Assembly (NCBI GenBank): GCA_013696695.1
Contig: JACCYD010000292.1
Span: forward strand, 1 to 7,419
Origin: Deltaproteobacteria bacterium
GTDB lineage: Bacteria > Myxococcota_A > Polyangia > Haliangiales > Haliangiaceae
Direction: 5' to 3'
DNA: 7,419 nt
Of the stretch, positions 1 through 5,820 are shown piece by piece; the stretch's first letter is position 1, and each line of letters starts with the position of its first letter. The position numbers and the translations under genes were made by a program. Below the pieces are notes generated by a model. The model was not told the origin of the DNA and searched no databases. It was given only the letters and a program-made list of their open reading frames with translations.

Positions 1-3000
1 CGATGGCGAAGCGGCCGGCGGATCGGTTCGCGAACGCGCTCGACTTCGCGGCGGCATTTCGCGTCGCGGCTGGGCTCGACGAGGCGACGGAGGTCGTTCC
101 AGCCCTCGAAGCGGGGCTGCGAGATACCTTGCTGGCCGGCGCGCCACAGCCGATCGCCGAGGCGATCGCAGCGCTCGGCGCGGCGCGCCACGTTCATCAG
201 GCACGCGACGCCGTCGCCGATATCGTGCGCGTGATCGTGCGGTATCTCGGCGCGATCGCGCTTGCGTGCCGCACGCGCGTCGGGCCAGGTGGCGAGCGCG
301 ACGCCGAACGTGCGGGCGAGCTGCTCGCGACGCTGAGGCGCCGTGGGTTGACCGATGGCGAATGGGTCGAGCTCGCGCGCGAGCTGACGGCTCCGTTCGC
401 GCGCCGGCGCGACGTCTTTCCGGTGCCGGAGCTGGTGACGCTGTTCCACGACAGCGGCGCGAAAGCGTTCGACGACCTGCTGAGCGTGCAGAGCTCCGAG
501 CGCCACGGCGCACCGGAAGATGAAGTGCGAGACGTCGTCGAGCGTGCCTTGCCGAGGCTCGCCGAGCTGTTGCGTGCGCTGGCGTTCCTCACCAACGACT
601 ACGCGCTGGTCGTGCCGCATACCGGCGGCACCGCTGATCGCTGGATGGGAACGGCGAGGACACGACGCACGGTGGTGCCGGTGAGCGGCATCGTCGAGGC
701 TGGCAAAGCACTGCTGATCGACAATCGCGGCGTGCCGGTGCTCGGTCTGTGGCCGATCGTGCAGGTCGCGGCGCCGACGCCGGGCGCACCGGAGGACGTG
801 TTCTTCCTCGCCGGCAAGGGTCGCCACGGGGCGCGCCTGGTGTCGTTACCCGCGGGGTTCGAGCGCCACGACGACGCGCTGTGGAACTGGTATCGCGACG
901 AGCTCGGCCAGGACGAAGGTGACAAGGAAGCCGCCGCTGCAAAGGAGCAGGCGCCGTATCGCGGGCTCGCTGCCTTCACGCCGGCAGATGCCGGGATGTT
1001 CTTCGGCCGCGAGCGCGAGGCCGAGGCGTTTCTGAATCGGCTGCGCGTGTCGACCTTGCTCGCGGTGGTCGGCGCATCGGGAGCCGGCAAGAGCTCGTTC
1101 GTGCAGGCGGGCGTGGTGCCCGACCTACCCGCGGGGTGGAAGACGCTGACCGTGCGGCCGGGATCGACGCCGATCGCGACGTTGGCCACGCAGCTCGCGG
1201 GCTGGGGCGTCGACGTCGGTAATCTGCGCGACGCGATCGCGACCGATCCGCGCGTGCTCGGCGAACGCGTGCGTGCCGCGGCGGCGGCACAGGGCGCGAC
1301 CCTGCTGCTGATCGCCGATCAGTTCGAAGAGATCTTCACGCTGTGTCACGATCGCGACGAGCGCCGGCAGTACGGTGCGGCGATCGCCACGATCGCGAGG
1401 AGCGCCGAGGATCCCGTGCGCGTGATCCTGACGATGCGCGACGACTTCTTGCTACGCGCCGAGCAGCTACCGGCGCTGCGCGATCGGTTGGGGCAAGGGC
1501 TCGAGCTCCTCGCGATGCCGGCGCCCGAAGATCTGCGGCGCATCCTCGTCGAGCCGGCGCGCCGCCACGGCTACGAGCTCGAGGACGCGGCGATGGCCGA
1601 CGAGATGATCGCGCAGATCGTGGATCAGCCGGGCGCGCTGCCGCTGCTCGCGTTTGCCGCCGCGAAGCTCTGGGAGGTTCGCGATCGTCACTTCCACACG
1701 CTGCCGCGCAAGGCGTACGAAGCGATGGGCGGTGTCGGCGGGGCACTCGCGCAACATGCGGAGACCACGCTCGCAACGCTGCCGCCCGACGAGCTGTTCC
1801 TCGTGCGCGAAGCGTTTCGTCACCTGGTGACCAGCGAGGGCACGCGCGCGGTGCTGTCGCGCGACGAGCTCGTCCAGTTGCTCGGTGAGGGGCCGCGTGC
1901 CGAAGCCGTGGTCGAGAAGATGGTCGGCTCGCGCTTGCTCGTCGCGCAGGAAGGCGAAGGCAACGCCGAGCACATCGAAGTCGTGCACGAGGCGCTGATC
2001 CGCGCGTGGCCGCGGCTCGTCACCTGGCGGCAAGAAGATGCCGAAGGCGCGCGCCTTCGCGATCAGCTACGCGCGGCGGCCCGGCAATGGGAAGCCAAGC
2101 AACGACCACGTGGTCACCTGTGGCGCGCCGAGCAGCTGACCGAGTATCAGCTGTGGCGAACGCGCTACCGCGGGCGGCTCACCGATCTCGAGGAGGAGTT
2201 CGCGAGTGCCGCGCTCGCCGACGCGGCACGTGGACGCCGGTTGCGGCGCACGTTGCTCGCGGTGACGGCGGTGATCGCGGTGATCGTGATCGCGGGCCTG
2301 TTGTGGCTCACCGATCGAGCGCGCAAGCAACGCGTCCTCGCAGAGGAGGCGAATGTTCGCGCCGAGTCCGCCCTGACCGAGGCGCAGGCCCGGATGATCG
2401 GCCTCTATCAGGAGCTCGGGCGCCAGGAGCTGGCGGCAGGCCGACAGCTGCGAGCGCTGGTGTATCTCGCCGCGGCGTACGGTCGAGGCGGCGACGGCGC
2501 GGCGCTGGCATCGATGCTGGCGCAAGCCGCGCGGCCGGTCGACGCGGAGCGAGCAAAGATCAGCGGTCACACCGACTGGGTGATCGGCGCGGTCTGGGCG
2601 GGGGATCAACTGATCACCGCGAGCAAGGATGGCAGCATGCAGTGGTGGCGTGCTGGCTCGGTCGAGCGCGTGGTCGCGCATCGCGGTGGAGTGATCGCGA
2701 TGGCGGCCCGCGGCAACCGGCTGGCGACGAGTGGCGCCGACGGCACGGTGACGATGTGGAACGGCGTGAAGCCAGCGCATGCGATCGCCGGCCGTGGTGA
2801 GATCCGCGCGCTCGCGTGGAGTGCCGATGGTGCACGCCTGGCGTCGGCCGGGAAAGCTGGGCAACTCCACGTCGACGACAGCGACGGACGCGCGATCGCA
2901 TCGACGACGCTCGCCGGTCCGCTCGGTGTGGTCGAGCTGTCGCCGGATGGCGCACGCGTTGCGACCGGCGGGAAGTCGGGAACCCTGTGGATCGCTGATG

Positions 3001-4586
3001 CGGTTCGTCTCCAGACGTCGATCAAGCTCGAGCACGGAGCCGAGATCTTCGGGGTGTCGTGGTCACCCGATGGCAAGCGGATCGCCAGCGCCGGCGCCGA
3101 CGGCAGAGCGATCGTCTGGGATGCCACCACCGGCAAGCGCCTGGTGACGCTCGCGGGCCACGCCTTGCGCGTCAATGCCGTGGCTTGGAGCAGCGATGGC
3201 ACGCGCGTGATGACGTCGAGCAAGGACGCGACCGCGCGGGTCTGGGATTCGCGCGATGGCCGGCAGGTGCTCGTCCTCGCCGGTCATAGCGAGGAGGTCA
3301 ACGGCTCGGCGTTCTCGCCGGATGGTGCAACGATCGTGACTGCGAGCGACGATCGCACCGCACGCTCGTGGGACGCCCGCACCGGTGCGGCGCTGATGAC
3401 CTTCGAAGGTCACACGGGCGGCGTGATGGTCGCAGCGTTCAGTCCAGACGGTGCGCGGCTCGCGACGTCGTCGTACGACCACAGCGCGAGAGTCTGGGAT
3501 GCTCGCGCCGGCGCACGACGCGCCGTGTTCATCGCCGAGCGCGGCGAGGTCCACGCAGCTGCGTTCGTGACGGGCGATCGGGTGGCGATCGGCGGCAGTG
3601 CCGGCGAGACGGCGATCTGGAACCCGAAGAGTGGCGAGCGCAAACAGCTCGCTGGAGCGAAGGGTGACGTCACGATCGTGACGGTGTCTGTGGATGGTCG
3701 CGCGCTGACGGCAGCCGACGACGGGACCGGCCTGGTCTGGGATGGTGCCGGCGTGTTACGGGGCACAGCGTCGGAGTCGGGCACGCCGATCCGGGCGGCC
3801 GCGTGGAGCCGCGATGGGATGACGATCGCGATCGGTGGCGCGAACGGCAGCGTGCGACTCGTGCGCGGAGATGGGACGCAGTTCTTGCCGAAGCAAGCCG
3901 CGATCACGGCGCTGGCCTTCGGTCCGGACCAGCTAGCCATCGGGACGATCGAAAATGCGGCGCTCTACACGACGGCGAGCGCCCCGCCGATCGCGTTGCG
4001 CGAGCACACCGGTGCGGTGACCTCGCTTGCATGGAGTCCCGACGGGGCGAAGCTCGTGACCACGAGCGCCGATCGGAGCGCACGAATCTGGAACGCACGG
4101 GGTGCGCTGCTGGTGACGTTGCGCGGCCATACCAATGCCGTGGTGGGTGCCGCATGGTCGCCAGATGGCGAACACATCGTGACGTCGAGCTGGGATCGCA
4201 CCGCGAAGCTGTGGCGCGCCACCGACGGCGAGTTGCTCGCCTCGCTCGATCGCCACACCGATTGGGTGATGCAAGCCGCGTTCACGCCCGACGGTGGTCG
4301 CGCGGTGACGGCGAGCCACGATGGAGCCGCGATGCTGTGGGACCTGCCCGGAGGCAAGCTCCTCGCGACGTTCGCGCATCGCGACGAGGTCAACACGATC
4401 GCGATCTCCGCCGATGGTGCTCGCGCATTGACCACGAGTCAGGACGGCACGGTGATGGTGTGGGACATCGCAGCCGACCGGCGGAGCCGCGCCGAGATCG
4501 AGGAGCTCGTGCGGTGTCGCGTCCCGTTCCGGCTGGACGGCGACAAGCTGATCCCGATCGAGCCGAGCTGCGAAACCGCTCGGTAA
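1..4586 (+). CDS. Ser/Thr protein kinase (C-terminal end) - nSTAND1 NTPase - TM - 16-blade WD40 fusion protein, 5'-truncated
   Basis: The 3' part of a giant signalling gene; the reading frame enters with its first full codon at base 3. That ATG is probably internal, because residues 2-20 (KRPADRF then an Ala/Phe-rich helix) look like the last kinase subdomain (XI) with its conserved Arg, so the catalytic core lies upstream of the window. Residues 21-316 are a linker domain I cannot name. Residues 317-676 are an nSTAND1 ATPase: APYRGL at 317, FFGRERE at 333-339, Walker A GASGAGKSS at 357-365, Walker B IADQFEEIF at 437-445, a TMRDDFL sensor motif at 477-483, PGALPLL at 543-549 and HEALIRAW at 662-669. 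A hydrophobic helix follows at 750-770, a charged helical stalk at 771-850, 16 WD40 blades at 855-1490, and a tail with C1505 and C1523. Family knowledge: STAND ATPases are ligand-triggered switches, and the WD40 part usually senses while the N-terminal part gives the output, here Ser/Thr phosphorylation. The ligand is unknown. Confidence 0.96.
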   Translation, partial: MAKRPADRFANALDFAAAFRVAAGLDEATEVVPALEAGLRDTLLAGAPQPIAEAIAALGAARHVHQARDAVADIVRVIVRYLGAIALACRTRVGPGGERDAERAGELLATLRRRGLTDGEWVELARELTAPFARRRDVFPVPELVTLFHDSGAKAFDDLLSVQSSERHGAPEDEVRDVVERALPRLAELLRALAFLTNDYALVVPHTGGTADRWMGTARTRRTVVPVSGIVEAGKALLIDNRGVPVLGLWPIVQVAAPTPGAPEDVFFLAGKGRHGARLVSLPAGFERHDDALWNWYRDELGQDEGDKEAAAAKEQAPYRGLAAFTPADAGMFFGREREAEAFLNRLRVSTLLAVVGASGAGKSSFVQAGVVPDLPAGWKTLTVRPGSTPIATLATQLAGWGVDVGNLRDAIATDPRVLGERVRAAAAAQGATLLLIADQFEEIFTLCHDRDERRQYGAAIATIARSAEDPVRVILTMRDDFLLRAEQLPALRDRLGQGLELLAMPAPEDLRRILVEPARRHGYELEDAAMADEMIAQIVDQPGALPLLAFAAAKLWEVRDRHFHTLPRKAYEAMGGVGGALAQHAETTLATLPPDELFLVREAFRHLVTSEGTRAVLSRDELVQLLGEGPRAEAVVEKMVGSRLLVAQEGEGNAEHIEVVHEALIRAWPRLVTWRQEDAEGARLRDQLRAAARQWEAKQRPRGHLWRAEQLTEYQLWRTRYRGRLTDLEEEFASAALADAARGRRLRRTLLAVTAVIAVIVIAGLLWLTDRARKQRVLAEEANVRAESALTEAQARMIGLYQELGRQELAAGRQLRALVYLAAAYGRGGDGAALASMLAQAARPVDAERAKISGHTDWVIGAVWAGDQLITASKDGSMQWWRAGSVERVVAHRGGVIAMAARGNRLATSGADGTVTMWNGVKPAHAIAGRGEIRALAWSADGARLASAGKAGQLHVDDSDGRAIASTTLAGPLGVVELSPDGARVATGGKSGTLWIADAVRLQTSIKLEHGAEIFGVSWSPDGKRIASAGADGRAIVWDATTGKRLVTLAGHALRVNAVAWSSDGTRVMTSSKDATARVWDSRDGRQVLVLAGHSEEVNGSAFSPDGATIVTASDDRTARSWDARTGAALMTFEGHTGGVMVAAFSPDGARLATSSYDHSARVWDARAGARRAVFIAERGEVHAAAFVTGDRVAIGGSAGETAIWNPKSGERKQLAGAKGDVTIVTVSVDGRALTAADDGTGLVWDGAGVLRGTASESGTPIRAAAWSRDGMTIAIGGANGSVRLVRGDGTQFLPKQAAITALAFGPDQLAIGTIENAALYTTASAPPIALREHTGAVTSLAWSPDGAKLVTTSADRSARIWNARGALLVTLRGHTNAVVGAAWSPDGEHIVTSSWDRTAKLWRATDGELLASLDRHTDWVMQAAFTPDGGRAVTASHDGAAMLWDLPGGKLLATFAHRDEVNTIAISADGARALTTSQDGTVMVWDIAADRRSRAEIEELVRCRVPFRLDGDKLIPIEPSCETAR
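951..2030 (+). other. nSTAND1 P-loop NTPase domain within the large fusion protein
   Basis: Encodes residues 317-676. All the landmarks of an active STAND ATPase are visible: an intact P-loop with K363 and S364, a Walker B strand ending in D439 followed by Q-F-E-E, an arginine-containing sensor strand (TMRDDF), the G-x-L-P motif at 544-547 used in nucleotide sensing, and the winged-helix ending HEALIRAW. The segment after it (residues 677-749, with LWRAEQL and a LTDLEEEFASAA helix) matches the usual tail of nSTAND1 proteins just before a membrane helix. Nothing suggests a dead ATPase. Confidence 0.93.
2250..2312 (+). other. Single predicted transmembrane helix between the NTPase and the WD40 region
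   Basis: Residues 750-770 form an uninterrupted run of about 21 hydrophobic residues (T-L-L-A-V-T-A-V-I-A-V-I-V-I-A-G-L-L-W-L-T). Arg clusters lie on both sides: GRRLRR before it and RARKQR after it. The stronger cluster is N-terminal, which mildly favours a cytoplasmic kinase and ATPase with the propellers outside. No second membrane helix is visible in the window part of the protein. The upstream, unseen part could change this. Confidence 0.8.
2565..4472 (+). repeat. Tandem array of 16 WD40 repeats (probably two 8-bladed propellers)
   Basis: Counted by hand, residues 855-1490 hold 16 units of about 38-42 residues, each with the pattern GH-x-V-x-x-(A/V)-x-(W/F)-SPDG-x-x-(L/I)-x-(T/S)-(A/S)-S-x-D-x-(T/S)-(A/V)-x-(L/V)-W-(D/N). 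Units 5-8 (from about 1010) and 13-16 (from about 1330) are canonical. Units 1-4 and 9-12 are degenerate: several lack the GH or the WD, and units 1 and 9 have a shortened loop with GD in place of SPDG. The repeats have diverged in sequence rather than being near-identical copies, so this is an old array. It forms a binding surface, not a catalytic site. Confidence 0.93.
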
Positions 4587-4647
4587 CCCGCCTTCCGGAC
4601 AGCTGAACGCGCCACCTCGAGTCCGACTCGCGCGGCTGGTTGCAGTC
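4587..4647. other. Short gap between convergent genes, no clear terminator
   Basis: These 61 bases separate the stop of the large kinase-STAND-WD40 gene from the stop of the small minus-strand exported-protein gene. They hold a 13-base palindrome (CGAGTC-C-GACTCG, 4618-4630), but its loop is too small for a stable hairpin and no T-run follows on either strand. I see no convincing intrinsic terminator. Confidence 0.5.
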
Positions 4648-4839
4648 CTAATCGCGCGGTTCGCAGGTCACAGCTGCAGACGCATCGCCGTAAAGCGCTT
4701 CCAGAATCGTGAACCGCGGAGCCGCGCAATGGAGATCGCCGACGGTGGGCTCCGGTGCTTCGACGAGCCGCACTGGACGTGCGTGCGACAAGCAACCCAC
4801 ACACAGCGTGGCGAACATCGCGCCGAGCAGTTTCTTCAC
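4648..4839 (-). CDS. Small exported protein, putative lipoprotein (63 aa), function unknown
   Basis: Not recognised as a known family. The first 16 residues form an export signal: M-K-K, then the hydrophobic run LLGAMFATLCVG, then C16. LCVGC resembles a lipobox, although Cys at -3 is unusual; cleavage by signal peptidase I after S-H-A (residue 20) is the alternative. Either way the product should leave the cytoplasm. The short mature part has two further cysteines, C38 and C59, which could pair. The start is GTG at 4839, chosen because it gives the two lysines before the hydrophobic core; the next in-frame ATG (residue 8) would remove them. No strong Shine-Dalgarno sequence precedes it. It lies divergent to the TPR gene, 90 bases away, and convergent with the large fusion gene. 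The signal sequence supports a real gene, but the small size leaves doubt. Confidence 0.6.
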   Translation of the reverse strand: MKKLLGAMFATLCVGCLSHARPVRLVEAPEPTVGDLHCAAPRFTILEALYGDASAAVTCEPRD

Positions 4840-4929
4840 AACTCGAGAGACACGCCGTCGGTAGAGCTGTTGCTGCGATCGATCTAACTTTGCGAAATTC
4901 CTCGCTGGCGGTGGTCGTATGCTACCGCG
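4840..4929. promoter_or_regulatory. Divergent intergenic region between the small exported-protein gene and the TPR gene
   Basis: This 90-base stretch must carry the promoters for both flanking genes unless they are read through. It is visibly richer in A and T than the coding DNA around it, notably near 4881-4900 (CTAACTTTGCGAAATTC), and has a GATCGATC palindrome at about 4877-4884. No operator can be assigned to a known regulator. Confidence 0.55.
4918..4923 (+). promoter_or_regulatory. Candidate -10 element TATGCT for the TPR gene (possible leaderless start)
   Basis: TATGCT matches the sigma70 -10 consensus at four of six positions, including the first T, the A and the final T. It ends six bases before the ATG at 4930, so the usual transcription start, about seven bases past the -10, would fall on or next to that A. 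No purine-rich ribosome binding site precedes the ATG, as expected for a leaderless message. A -35 is unclear: TTGCGA at 4890-4895 has a 22-base spacer, which is too long. Confidence 0.4.
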
Positions 4930-5400
4930 ATGTTCGGTAACGAGGACACCAAGCTCTATCGCGTGCTGATGTTCGACGAGCTCGAGGAATACGAGTCGGT
5001 GATCGAGCGGCTGACGTCCGCGGCCGAGCGTGGGGATGGCATCGCCTTGTCGAACCGCGGTCTAGCGCGCGCCGAGATCGGCGAGGCCGACGAAGCCCTG
5101 GTCGATTTCACTGCCGCGATCGCTGCGATTCCGCGCGCGAGCGTCCCTCGGATGAACCGCGGCAACCTGCTCGAGAAGCTAGACCGTTCCGACGAGGCGT
5201 TGATCGATTACGGTGCCGCGGTCGAGCTCGAGCCGCAGGATCCCTACTATCGGCGGACGCGCGCGCATCTGTTGCATCACCTCGGCCGGTTTGCGGAAGC
5301 GATCGCCGACTACGATGTGGCGATCGAGATCGAACCCGATTTACGGCGGACGCGTGACGATCGTGATCGCGCTCGCGACAAGTTGCCCGTGACTAGCTAA
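4930..5400 (+). CDS. Tetratricopeptide repeat (TPR) protein, 156 aa
   Basis: A small helical scaffold with three clear TPR units at about residues 37-68, 71-102 and 105-136. Each has the helix A pattern (NRG-L, RMNRGNLL, RRTRAHLL), a central G or D turn, helix B with EA-(L/I)-x-DY/DF, and a closing Pro (P68, P102, P136). An acidic helical pair at residues 5-35 probably caps or half-forms another repeat, and a charged helix closes the C-terminus. There is no signal peptide or membrane helix, so it should be cytoplasmic. TPRs bind partner proteins; no catalytic motif is present. The ATG at 4930 is the first in-frame ATG after an in-frame TAA at 4885. It is transcribed away from the small exported-protein gene and converges on the 124-residue exported-protein gene, with 45 bases between the two stops. 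Its partner is unknown; binding to the neighbouring signalling proteins would be a guess from position only. Confidence 0.93.
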   Translation: MFGNEDTKLYRVLMFDELEEYESVIERLTSAAERGDGIALSNRGLARAEIGEADEALVDFTAAIAAIPRASVPRMNRGNLLEKLDRSDEALIDYGAAVELEPQDPYYRRTRAHLLHHLGRFAEAIADYDVAIEIEPDLRRTRDDRDRARDKLPVTS

Positions 5401-5445
5401 CGGGTCCGGCCTATTTCGACGTGCTGGCGAACGCGCTGTCGTGAC
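5401..5445. other. Short gap between convergent genes
   Basis: Forty-five bases between the TPR stop and the stop of the minus-strand exported-protein gene. A small palindrome, GTGACTCAC at 5441-5449, runs into the latter stop codon, but its arms are four bases and no T-run follows. No terminator can be supported here. Confidence 0.5.
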
Positions 5446-5820
5446 TCACTCGAGCTTCAGGATCAGATCGTAGTCGCCGCGTCCGGACAGGTGGACGTTG
5501 ACGTGCTCGACCGCGGGGATCGGGACGACGAACGGCTCGCACCTCGCCGGGCCGGCATAGATCGGATTGCCGTGGTGGTTGGAGATCGTGATCGAGACGG
5601 GGCTCGTATTGCAGCTCGGCTGTTGCCAGGTGATCGTGAGCCGGCGGGTCCGCGTCGACGGGTTGGCGACTTGCGTATCGTTCGAGCTCGAACCACGACC
5701 CCTCTTGACCAGGTCACCGGTGATGCGGATCTCGTAGGCTGGCTCGCCGTCGCCGTTGCGAGACAGCGCCACACCGCAAGCGAGGGGCGCGATGCAAAGA
5801 CCGAACGTGCGTAGTCTCAT
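5446..5820 (-). CDS. Exported small beta-rich protein (124 aa), function unknown
   Basis: Not recognised. The N-terminus M-R-L-R followed by the hydrophobic stretch TFGLCIAPLACGVAL is an export signal. Cleavage after ALS (residue 20) fits signal peptidase I; a lipobox reading at C15 is weak because Pro sits at -3. The mature part alternates short hydrophobic strands (YEIRITG, RRLTITW, PVSITIS, HVNVHLSG, YDLILKL), suggesting a single beta-sandwich or similar domain. It has exactly two cysteines, C70 and C94, which could form a disulfide in the periplasm. The ATG overlaps the stop of the upstream WD40 gene by four bases (ATGA) and is served by a GGAGG inside that gene, so the two are almost surely one transcript and translationally coupled. 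A structural, ligand-binding or partner role is possible; none is shown. Confidence 0.86.
   Translation of the reverse strand: MRLRTFGLCIAPLACGVALSRNGDGEPAYEIRITGDLVKRGRGSSSNDTQVANPSTRTRRLTITWQQPSCNTSPVSITISNHHGNPIYAGPARCEPFVVPIPAVEHVNVHLSGRGDYDLILKLE

Noticed and set aside
3..5. ATG at base 3 as the true start of the large fusion gene
   Set aside because: The residues that follow are the end of a kinase domain, and no upstream sequence is available to show a start or ribosome binding site. Met just before this motif is normal in such kinases.
1467..2033. Minus-strand open frame of 188 codons opposite the nSTAND1 domain
   Set aside because: Its translation is Arg/His/Gln-rich without domain features, and the plus strand here encodes conserved STAND motifs.
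2067..3035. Long minus-strand open frame (322 codons) inside the kinase-STAND-WD40 gene
   Set aside because: It is antisense to a region with clear WD40 and membrane-helix coding, has no recognisable domain, and long empty frames are expected in GC-rich genes.
2565..4472. Recent WD40 repeat expansion by near-identical blades
   Set aside because: The blades are clearly diverged in protein and DNA; no pair looks near-identical, so there is no sign of recent copying or phase-variable repeat number.
1..4586. Classification as a known anti-phage STAND (Avs-type) defence gene
   Set aside because: No nuclease, protease or other lethal effector is visible and there are no defence-gene neighbours. 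A kinase output and membrane anchor fit signalling at least as well.
4618..4630. Palindrome CGAGTC-C-GACTCG as a bidirectional terminator
   Set aside because: The loop would be one base, or the stem only four pairs, and there is no T-tract.
4755..4940. Plus-strand 61-codon open frame between the large fusion gene and the TPR gene
   Set aside because: It runs antisense to the small exported-protein gene and across the start of the TPR gene in another frame; composition is not protein-like.
5441..5449. GTGACTCAC palindrome as a terminator or operator
   Set aside because: Four-base arms overlapping a stop codon are expected by chance and lack supporting context.
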